From Amphibalanus amphitrite (lineage: Eukaryota; Arthropoda; Thecostraca; Balanomorpha; Balanidae): DNA of 64,000 bases. The stretch spans positions 248,001 to 312,000 of the forward strand of contig NW_024882030.1 of assembly GCF_019059575.1 (NCBI RefSeq), read 5' to 3'. Positions 45,193-56,500 of the stretch are shown one piece after another. The translations under genes and the position numbers were made by a program. How positions within the stretch are numbered: the first letter of the stretch is position 1; every line of letters starts with the position of its first letter. The notes below the pieces were generated by a model, which worked only from the letters and a program-made list of their open reading frames with translations, made no database searches and was not told where the DNA came from.

Positions 45193-46182
45193 TTAACCCT
45201 ATTCCTGGCGGGGGGGCCTCAGGAGCCCCCCCCTGAGGTTTTTTGGTTATTTCTCCCAAACGCGTTGAGCTAGGAAGCTCAAATTTTCTGACTTTTCCTA
45301 AAAGGCTTCTACGCAACATGTCTGTAAATTTTGAGTTGATCTGACCTCAGGTCAGGTCACCAGAGGCGGTTTGGTGACCCTACCTCAGAAAAGTTTGCAA
45401 TCACGCCAGAGCTAGAGTTTTTGACCGATCAGTTTCTTCTCTTCAGGCTTTAGTTAGGGTACCAGTATGTGCAATTTGTATATCTCGGAATTTTGATATC
45501 GGTGACCTAAGGTCAGGTCAGTTTCGCGACCTCCCCATTATAAGTCAATGGGGGAAAAATCAACTCCCTGTTTTTACCACTAAAACGGGTCGGAATGGCC
45601 CCATATACCATACATGACTTCATATACGATCAACCTTCACTACCTTGAGGTCTGTTTTGCTGTTGGGCAGCTGTGAGGTCATGTGACGTCATCAAAGGTC
45701 ACCAAAGGTTTTTGGCCAATAACTCCGTACAGGAACAAGATACAGACGCGTGGATGGTCTCATTGTGTTCAGCTCGGCAAGACGCATCGAATGATATACA
45801 TGATGACCTCGAGGTCACGTCACCTGAGGTCAACCTTTGACCTTGACCATTCGAAGTCAACATATATATCATTCGACGCGGATTGACGAGAGGATCACGA
45901 TGATGCCCTTAGTTTGTTCCTATCTTGACTAATTCGAAAGTTATTCGAGAAAAACTCTCCATATGTAGCGCCGCCATTTTGACTTTTTCGACCCCTGTGA
46001 CGTCATCTTTGACCTGACCTGAAAATGACCTTAGTAAAAATTGTAGATCTTTACCGTGCGTATCCGATGCCGTTTACCGTTTGTCGCTGCGATGTGTAAT
46101 TTTTGAGATCTGAAGGGCGGCCGAATCGGCCCCCCCCCCGCCAGTTTCTTGTCCCGGCGGAGCCCGCCAGGAATAGGGTTAA
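45193..46182 (+). mobile_element. family-C MITE (copy C4)
   Basis: TTAA (45193-45196 and 46179-46182) bounds the same ends as C1, at the homologous site of the duplication. It lacks the nested TTAG insertion. Confidence 0.9.
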
Positions 46183-46972
46183 GCAAAAGCTTTCATAAAT
46201 GATCAAAACACGTTTGCGAGTGCCATTTCTGTAAAAGTTGTGTATTCAACACCTCGTCCTAAGCCTCTCATACACTGACAAAAGGTTTAAACACGGTCTA
46301 TTGTAGAACCTTACTGAGCTAATCTACTATCTAATCATGTATTTCAATCGCCATCAGCCTGTGCACCATGAACGACACCGAACCGGACATATCAGGTCTA
46401 AACGAACCACAGCCGACCGGACCACCGACGGTCCGACACAGTGACGGGCGAGGTCCGATATCGCCCGGACCGGACACCCTCACAGCTAGCTACAACCACT
46501 CTCTGGAATAGGCTCTCTGGTCTAAACTGAAACTACAACACAACAGTACAGCGGTGTAAGCCAGCGTGACGTCACGTCACAACAGACGTGACGTCACCAC
46601 GGCGGTACCTCCGGCACGGTGACAACGGTTCACCGACGGCTGGACAGTGGTCCAGAGCGTGTTACATCTCAGATACGAATATACCTACTGTCTATCAAAG
46701 CAGTGTCAACAAACGTAGCAATCTGTGCTCAAATGATCAATCATTTAGGAGGCGACTCAACCCAAACCAGCCTGGCACGGCGGTAAAGTACCCACGGACC
46801 TGACCCGATGGTACAGGGCGGCTCGAAGTACATCTGGATATGAAGGTCTAGACGTGCATTGTGTACAGAACAGCGCTGCCGACGGGACACGGTGCTGCCA
46901 TCTGTTGTCGAGTTCCGACACCGCTGACGGCACCGGAGCGGACGAGGCACCGGGAAGCTAGTCGTCTAGCCA
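46183..46972. other. conserved 3' flank of F-box gene copy 2
   Basis: It matches 10208-10971. There is no gene, and paired CRE-type palindromes lie near 46566-46600. Confidence 0.45.
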
Positions 46973-47193
46973 AAGTACAGTCTGTCTTAAAAGTACCGCG
47001 CAAAGTGACGGTGGATCCATCAAGCCTGACGGAGAAAGGGCCTGCTTTAATTTGAAAGTCACCGACCAATTGACCTAGGGGATGGACGAGGATGTCAATT
47101 GCTTCGGTGGCCCAGATTTAGCAAGCCCTTCCTCAGTCAGGCTCGATGGATCCACCGTCACTTTGCGCGGTACTTTTAAGACAGACTGTACTT
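46973..47193. repeat. inverted-repeat insertion at the 3' end of copy 2
   Basis: Arms 46973-47047 and 47120-47193 are near-perfect inverses around a 72-base loop. The segment is absent from copy 1, and the stop codon of copy 2 (47176-47178) lies in the right arm. Confidence 0.75.
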
Positions 47194-47246
47194 CAAACAG
47201 ATTTTGCTGCCGTTGGGAGGCTTGGTAAGCTTGTCGTATACAGACT
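47176..47246 (-). CDS. copy 2 exon 8, altered C-terminus
   Basis: Acceptor GTTTCCAG is shared with copy 1, and the first codons keep DK. The tail then becomes basic (KPPNGSKICLK) and stops at TAA inside the inverted-repeat insertion. The acidic DDFFE end of copy 1 is lost. Confidence 0.65.
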
Positions 47247-50200
47247 CTGGAAACGGAACACGTCAGATTACACACTGATTGCTAGTGATGTTACATGGGG
47301 CAACTCAAACTGATGACGTCACTCACAGGTACAGAAACAAACACAATGACAATGTGTGTATCACTGAGTAATGACGTCATGAGGGCTGATACTGATACTG
47401 TGATGTCACTTACGGAGATACACGTCACCAAGCGTGACGTCAGTACTGGTGACGTCACGTGCGTCACTGTGTGTCCGAGAGGCCGGTGGCGCCGTGTCGG
47501 CTGGTGTGGGTGGTCAGAGACGCCGTCACTTACTGGGGAAACCGAGATTGATGGTACGGGCCTGGCCACTGTCACATCCCAGGTCTGTCTCGTGCAGGGC
47601 AGTCAGGACGGCCTGGCGGTTTTCGAGTGAGGAGGTTAGGTACAGGTTCTTCAGTTTCCTGCAGGTCACTGCCATCCTGCAACAGATCACAAAAAAAAAA
47701 CAGAACAGGTCAGTAATACAGGACACAGTCACACAGTGGCACCAGCGGTCGACTCAACACGGAGACACCATGTATTTACAATGTCGTTCATAACAGAACA
47801 TATGTGCCTCCGGTCATCTCAAGTTCCCAGGCTGGTGCTGCAATTTGCTACGAATGTTTCACACGATGCTATTAGTCTTATGCCACCACATGTTATGACT
47901 ATACATTTTATTAAATGGTACCAGCTCAGATAACGTATCTGCCCGTCTGTCTGTCTGACGTGTTTATGTTACAGGGAGTTTGAGAAATCCGTGCGTTTGC
48001 AAACTCCCTAGCCCGCGCCCCAGTGGCGGTCTCAGCCAACTTCGCCCTAGTGAGGGGGGGGGGGGGCATATGTTACCACCCACCCTTAACTCAAAAACTA
48101 AGAGGGCTAGAAAGACGCGGTAAAAAGTAGTCGATAGCTCTCAATGCGTACGTTTGAAAGTATTTCGGTCATTTTTCACCTTAGAGCAATATTGGGGTCA
48201 CCAGAGGTCATCAAAGGTCAAAATTTGCCAATTGTCATGATATTTTTCAGAAAACATGCCGCTATCTCAGGAACTATGATAGCTAGGAAAACGCATGGAA
48301 CAGCAATCGGTAGCTTTTGAACTCTTCTTTTCCTCCAGAGGGCAAAAACTCCAAAAATAGCCGTTTTTACGAAAAGAGTTTTTCGACAATAACTTTCGAC
48401 TACAAAAATCCACGACATTTCTATTGCCAGAATCGTGTTCCCCTCGCCGAGACGCGTCGAATGGACTATAATTTGACCTTGAAAGGTCAACTTGAAAATT
48501 TGACCTCAGGTCAAGGTCATGACCTGACCGGAAAAGGTCATGTTGTATATCAGTCGATGCGTCTCAACAAGACAAACACAATGAAACCATCTCCAGCGTT
48601 CTATCTCTTTCCAATCGCGAGTTATTGGCAAAAAACTGTTTATAGCCTCAAATGACCTCGGATGACCTTTCTAGAGGCTATCAGCAAAAATGACCCCTTG
48701 GTCGTCACGAGTGGACTAAATCATTGTGATTCTGAAATATTTGGACTGTTCCTATGCGTACACACGGATCTAGAGGCATTTTCATTCTTCTCCATTGACT
48801 TGTAATGGAAAGGTCACGCCACTGACCTGACCTTAGGTCACGGATATGATATTTTTAGGTCACGGATATGATATTTTTCAGGTCACGGATATAAAAAATC
48901 CGAGATATACAAATTGTAGGCGCCCATAACAGCATGCAATCCACCAAGTTTAAAACCTTTCTGACAAACATTGCAGGCTGGACATGATTGCAAACTTTTT
49001 TTAGGCTTGGTCAGTTAACTTGACCTGGTGACCTGACCTGACATGACCTGGGGTCAAAAATTTCACACATTGTCCAAAATTGATGTACCAAAAGCTACCC
49101 CAAGCGGCGCGGCGCTACGCGCCGCGGTTTTTTATTCACACGCAAAAAACGCGACAAGGTGGTAACATATGCCCCCCCCCCCCACTGGGGCGAAGGCTAG
49201 GGAGTTTGCAAACTCCCTGACCCATCAGTGAGTTTGCAAACTCACTAGGGAGTTAACAAATTCACTAGGGAGTTTGCAAACTCACTGACCGGTAAGGGAG
49301 TTTGAGAAATTCCAGAGCGATTGGGCCAAATAAAAACAAGTGTGCAGCATGTGGGTGGCATACGTGCCGTCCGTGATGTTAAAACACAGGCGGCTAGTTG
49401 TAGGGCCTCGAACGCTGACAAAAAGCTTATCGATCATATGCACACCATAAACACCTTGTTTTATTTTAAACTGCTCAGTGATCTATCCATGTATGTAGGT
49501 ACCGCTGCTTTTTAACCCTCGCCCGTATTGGTGTTTTTCCAGCCGCGAACGTATAAGGGGGGGGGGTCCGTTGGACCCCCCTTGCCGTTTCGCCCCTGAT
49601 CGAGCTAGAGCTTCGCGGAAAAAACGAGCGTGTTGCCCGTGACGAGAGGAAGCCGATGATACCTAATTGTAAGGTCCTAGGTCATTGGTTGACCTTGCAG
49701 GTCAGGTCAATGACCCAAAAGTCGGAAAATCGGGACCTGTTAGAACGTCGTAAAGTGTGGCTGCTATGGGGCTTTTCGGGGCGCTGATCACGAATATCAT
49801 GCTAGTTTTGATCACAGATGATGTCTTTATGCATTTAGTCCAGGTCGGGTCAGGTCAGGTCAGGTCAACCAGTAGGGGTCCTGCCGGGTATTCCTAGTAG
49901 GTGTCAACCGCCTCTGACAGCTTCGTAACATGTTACGAAGGCACCAAAACTATAGTTCGTTTTTTTTTTTTTTTTCAAAAGGACGCTGGCTCAAAGTATG
50001 TTTTTCGAAAAAGCACGCGTTTTAGCGAGCAAAACGAGCAAAAACTGAACCTGAGAAACTAGAACTTCGCCTTATTTTAACATGTGAAGTATTACCGAAA
50101 ATTTCCATACGTGTGTTTTGGAACCAGACATGAAAACAGCGGTGACGTCATGCTGTCGTACTTGTATTGCAATGTACCGTATAACTATCATGGACGAAAC

Positions 50201-50493
50201 CGCTTACTCGATTATAACCTCGGCAACAGTGAAAAACGAAGTTTCCCCCACATTCGTCGAAACTTTGTCCCATCGTACGGACATTGGGTGCCTGCTGCCA
50301 CCAGTGACGTCATCATAACATGCTAATTTTTCAAGACACAATTTCCGGGTACTTACCGTGCACAATTTGAAATCGAATATTTTTTCGGTAAGAAATTCTT
50401 GGCCAGACGCTGAAGCTGCCAAAACTCACGTGAGAGCTTCAATAAGGAACTTGGAGCCAGCGTCCTTTTGAAAAAAAAAACGAACTATACTTC

Positions 50494-50532
<39 letters not shown>

Positions 50533-53500
50533 TTTATTGCATACCGAAGTCGGTACATATAATACACAAACAGCACACATACATTACACATCATTCATCA
50601 ATAAACACAAAAAATAACTAATGCAAAACAGCAAGATCCCTAAAACAACTGGTACACAAACCGATCTGCGGCACCATCATTCCCCCTCTGCCGTACAACA
50701 TTTTCGATGCGCGCAACGAACACATTATTTAGCTCAGAAGGGGAGATGGCGGACAAATCCAAATCATTCAGTTCATACTGCTGACGCAGTCGCAAGTGCG
50801 TTTGGGCCGTCAGCCCCGTTTGGCCAGCTGGACTTGCCAACACGGCGGCAACCAGAGTGTTGGGCGAGAGCGAAAGGCGGCGCCAAAATAACATCTGTCT
50901 ATATGCTATTTGCATTGGACAAGTCAACATTCCAAGGTCATGGCAGAGTTCGTGATTACGTGCCCACTTCGGAACCTTGAGAAGCCTTTTCAAGCAGTTG
51001 TGGTACGCAACGCACAGCTCGCGAGCTGCTTTCTGAACACGATACGCTACCCAAAGCTCGCATCCATACAGGCTGGCACAATGTGTTTTAAAGAGATTCG
51101 TTAGAACATCTCTCTTTGCGAAGCCAACAGTTGCTAACAACATGTTCACATTGCTGTACATAGTGCGTTTGGCCCTACACATATCGTCAGTATCACGCAA
51201 GTCTTCTCTGATCACATGACCGAGGTACTTAAAGCACGGCACCCATTTCAGTTGCAGCCCTGTGAGTAGTATTTGGGGTGGCCTAGAATCAGTGAGATGT
51301 GATGCTGAGTACGGTCTTTTGGGCAGAAATTGCATGCACACTGATTTATCTGGATTAAATTCCATATCCAGCAGTTGCGCTTGCCTTTCACATTCATTGA
51401 CAAGTGTTTGTAGCCCCGCTCTGGTAGGCGATAACAATACAATGTCATCTGCATAGGCTAAAACATTAGTTGCACACATGCCTAAGCGACAGCCAACACT
51501 CATTTTACGTAAATCACACAATAATGAGTCAATGTACACATTAAACAAAAACGGAGAGAGGATTCCGCCCTGCCTCACACCATTTGCAACGCTGAAACTG
51601 TCAGATATATGACCATCCCACCTTACAGACATGGTTTGGGACCGATACCAGTAAAGCAGCAGCTTTAGATACGGTGCGGGTACACCACGCTCGGCTAAGA
51701 CACTAAACAACTTTGAATGGGAAACTCTATCAAACGCTTTCCGTGCATCTAGGAAGCACGCATATACTGGACTTCCCCGTGTATTATAAAGATGTATCAC
51801 CTCCTTTAGAACGAAAGTAGCATGCTCATATGGTTGCTTAATTCGAATTCAGCTAAAAAAAACTGGCCTAGAAACATGTAAAACTCGAAAAAGTGAACCG
51901 AGGTCACCAAAGGTCAATGACCTGACCTGACCTTCAGGTGACCTTGACACCCACCCTAATGCATGGGGGCAACATCATATCACATGTTTGAACGCTTGAA
52001 ACCACGAAAAGACTGCAAACGCGCGGTTAATGCGAGCCGACATACGCCGAATCGCGATTCCGGCCAAACATGGTCTCGAAAAGTAGGTCACAGGTCAAAG
52101 GTCATTGGGGTCAGGGTCATGAAATTTTCAGGGTAGGTGTAAAATTGATTAACCCGCGAGTTGCTGGGGGGGGGGCGTTAACCCGCGAGTTGCTGGGGGG
52201 GGGGGCGTTAAACGCCCCCACTTTTTCGCCGGGCAATAGCACTAGATGCCGGCAGCGCTCTTGCGTTGCCTTGGGCCAGAATTGGAGGAACGGTACTGAG
52301 GGCACACACCGGGCCAAACCACCGAAACCCAGACTGAGCTTGGACTGAACCTGAAACCAAACGAAACATCCCAAAAATGCTTCGAAGCACGTGAGATTGG
52401 TGCGGATATCTTCCTACAGTATGGTATGAATTAACCCGCGAGTTGCTGGGGGGGGGCGTTAAACGCCCCCACTTTTTTCGCCGGGCCATAGCATAAAAAC
52501 GGCGCGCCGCAGGCGCGCCAAATTTTGGGTACCTGTAGGGAATTGATTGAAGTTTATTGTGACGAAGTTTCAAAAAAATCGGTCGAAAATTTTTTGAGAT
52601 ATCGAGGTTTTAGTGACGTCATGATTTCTGAGTTTTCGACCAAAAACGGCATATGTTCAAAAAATCATATAAAATCACAGAATAAACATACAGACATGCC
52701 GTAAACGCCATTAGACTGCCAATACCATGATCAATCAAATGGCTATCTTCGATTATTGATTATCGTTCCGCATTTTCCATAATCTTGAACTGAATCTTGG
52801 CAATTTTTCGTGACTACTTCACGACCATGATACATGAATTTATTAAATTGAACTTTTTGAGCCAAACACGTACACATATGATAAAATGAATGTCACCATC
52901 GTGTTCTACGCCCCAAATTACCTATAAAACATGTGTCACAGGCTGCGAATATCAGTTTTGATTTTCGGGGATATGTGCCTACCCGGTTGACCTGACCTTG
53001 ACCCTGACCTATGCTTGACTGATCCCTACATGGAGCTGACACTCTTGTAGGCCTTATAAGATGGATTGTGCACCGTTTTGACGGAGTTTATGGCGAGAGG
53101 CGCCCATTGCGAAGTCCTGAAGTCCATGCTACTGAAAGCCCGATTTCAGGTGTTTGACCTGACCTTGACCCGACCTGTGACCTCAAAATTCAACTTTAAA
53201 GTACTCATCTGAAGCGTCTCGTCGCGCTCTTTCGTTTGCCGCCTCGTGCGTTTCGCTGCGCCTATTGGTTCTCGAGTTATCGGCTGGGGGCGTTTAACGC
53301 CCCCCCCCCCCCAGCAAACGGTGAGTGGCGAAATACCCCAGCAACTGCCGGGTTAACTGCACGTGCATAGTTCATGTCCCAGGCACCCCAGTGCAGTCAT
53401 TTTCATAACATCATGTAGCGAGTGTCTAGTTCTATCAGTGTACCGACTTTTGTGTCGCTAGATCGACGTTTCCCGGGATCAGAGGATCCCTGGTCAAAAC

Positions 53501-56500
53501 CGTTATCCGCCCCCCGCACGCGCAGCTTGCACCCCTGGGATATTATCTCGCCGGAATGTTACGACTCAATGTATTCTTCTTATGACCTGCAAGTTTTGAA
53601 CCAGTTAGAGCGGCCGTTTACCCTGCAGGCGTGGCAACGCACGAAGGGGTGCAATCGGCTTGCACGTACCTAGCTCATGCACCACAGAGTTTAGCTCAAC
53701 CAAATGTGCACTATTTTGGAGGCCTTGCCTGAGACTACCATTGAACCGATTTTGAGGTTGATAGCTCAAAATTTCTTTGAGCCAGAGGACCTCACGTCAA
53801 AACGGTTTTCCGCCCCCAGCACGTGCAGCCTGCACCCCTCGCAGACGGTGACCCCCCTGGAAACTGGTTCAAGGTGTTACCGATGTGTCCCGCCAGTGTG
53901 GCTTTGTCCGTGACCTCGGGTTGACCTGTAGCCTTGACAAAAAATTTCGTGTCACCGAAACTTTGAAGCGGAATAGCATGTGCCACAAAGCACTGAGCGA
54001 ACCGAGGCCAGTACCAAAAGTTTACCTCGCCGGAGACGAGTCGAACGGTCCCACTTTCGTCCCGATCGGTCCACCCATTTTGACTCCAGGTCCAAAAAAG
54101 CTTGGACAAACTCACTCACATACTCACATACTCACTCACTCACTGACCAACTCACTGACAAACAGGTTCAGCCGAACTTTTTTCAGCGACCCACCAATGG
54201 GAATTTCCGGATGCAAAAGCATGCTATCGCATGCTTTTGATCCTCCAATTCTGGATAAAAACGGCACGCCGCACACGCGCCAAATTTTTGGTACCCGTAG
54301 GGAATTGATTGAAGTTTATTGTGACAAAGTTTTAAAAAAATCGTTTGGAAAATTTTTGAGATATCGAGGTTTTAGTGACGTCATGATTTCTGAGTTTTCG
54401 ACCAAAAACGGCATATGTTCAAAAAATCATAAAAAATCACAGAATATACATACAGACATGCCGTAAACGCCATTAGATTGCCAATACCATGATCAATCAA
54501 ATGGCTATCTTCGATTATTGATTATTGTTCCGCATTTTCCAAAATCTTGAACTGAATCTTGGCAATTTTTCGTGACTACTTCACGACCATGATACATGAA
54601 TTTCTTAAATTGAAGTTTTTGAGCCAAACACGTACACACATGATAAAATGAATGTCACCATCGTGTTCTACGCCCCAAATTACCTATAAAACATGTGTCA
54701 AAGGCTGCGAATATCAGTTTTGATAAAGGCTGCGAATATCAGTCTTGATTTTCGGGGATATGTGCCTACCCGGTTGACCTGACCTTGACCCTGACCTATG
54801 CTTGACTGACCCCTATATGGAGCTGACACTCTTGTAGGCCTTATAGGGTGGATTGTGCACCGTTTTGACAGGGTTTATGGCGAGAGGCGCCCATTGCGAA
54901 GTCCTGTAGTCCATGCTACCTACTGAAAGCCCGATTTCAGGTGTTTGACCTGACCTTGACCCGACCTGTGACCTCAAAATTCAACTTTAAAGTATTCATC
55001 TGAAGCGTCTCGTCGCGCTCTTTCGTTTGCCGCCTCGTGCGTTTCGCTGCGCCTATTGGTTCTCGAGTTATCGGCTGGGGGCTTTTAACGCCCCCCCCCC
55101 CAGCAAACGGTGGGTGGCGAAATGCCCCAGCAACTGCGGGGTTAAACGCCCCCACTTTTTTCGCCGGGCCATAGCATAAAAACGGCGCGCCGCAGGCGCG
55201 CCAAATTTTGGATACCTGTAGGGAATTGATTGAAGTGTATTGCGACAAAGTTTCAAAAAATCTGTCGGAAAATTTTTTGAGATATCGAAGTTTTAGTGAC
55301 GTCATGATTTCTAAGTTTTCGACCAAAAACGGCATATGTTCAAAAAATCATATAAAATCACAGAATAGACATACAGACATGCTGTAAACGCCATTAGACT
55401 GCCAATACCATGAACAATCAAATGGCTATCTTCGATTATTGATTATCGTTCCGCATTTTCCAAAATCTTGAACTGAATCTTGGCAATCTCTCGTGACTAC
55501 TTCACGACCATGATACATGCATCGTAAATGTTCGTTCATCCCAAACCGGTTTCGTTTCATACAAGAAACATCATCAGTGGTACACTTCACAAGTGTCAGT
55601 GGTAACGGACAAACAGCACAATAATAAATACACACATATACAGTTGGTGCACACGCTAAACATACATGTGGTCCTACAGGGCGCGATCGATATAAGGTCA
55701 ATAACATGAAGAGCTACACATTGTAAGCAAGGTTACCTGACAACAGACAGGGGATATGCCGATGTTGTGCCATTAAGCCTTGGCTTCAGTTGATGGATGA
55801 AAAGTGATTCCAAGATCCTGAGAGAATGTGATGGCTCGCTGCCTAAAATGGTGAAATCGTTGGAGAAGTATTTTGTCCTCCCATATCTAGGTAAGGGTTC
55901 GATCAATATGCAAAATGAGCTAACTGAGATGTTTAAGAAGTTTTACCCATACCTAAGCCCCAAGATAGTTCTCAGGAATAGATTTACCATCGGAAGTCTC
56001 TTTAAATTCAAAGACAATGTCCCTATGTGCATCCGCTCTGGTGTAGTGTACCAGTTTCGTTGTTCCTCGTGCGAGGAATCGTACATAGGTTCCACCTATG
56101 TACGCTTGTACACCAGGGTATGTGAACATAAGGGCATTTCTGACCGCACTGGTAATATTCTAACAACTCCAAAACAATCGTCCATTCGCGATCACAGTCA
56201 CACATGTGACACCCCTGTCTCCTTCAACGATTTCACCATTTTAGGCAGCGAGCCATCACATTCTCTCAGGATCTTGGAATCACTTTTCATCCATCAACTG
56301 AAGCCAAGGCTTAATGGCACAACATCGACATATCCCCTGTCTGTTGTCAGGTAACCTTGCTTACAATGTGTAGCTCTTCATGTTATTGACCTTTTATCGA
56401 TCGCGCCCTGTAGGACCACATGTATGTTTAGCGTGTGCACCAACTGTATATGTGTGTATTTATTATTGTGCTGTTTGTCCGTTACCACTGACACTTGTGA

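Larger units (their letters stand above)
50490..51822 (-). mobile_element. 5'-truncated LINE (CR1/Jockey-type)
   Basis: The 3' end lies at the low-coordinate side with a TAA/ATT microsatellite tail (about 50503-50531), and the 5' end is cut inside the reverse transcriptase. It sits in the same family-A copy, a few bases from the family-J element. Confidence 0.8.
52178..55145 (+). mobile_element. family-B MITE B2 inside the hairpin of B1
   Basis: TTAA (52178-52181 and 55142-55145) is the centre of the B1 terminal hairpin. B2 is itself interrupted at about 52243-54255 by other sequence that contains B3. Confidence 0.8.

Noticed and set aside
55797..55862. N-terminal extension of the PLE2 endonuclease frame
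   Set aside because: It is antisense sequence of the inverted 3' arm that happens to stay open.
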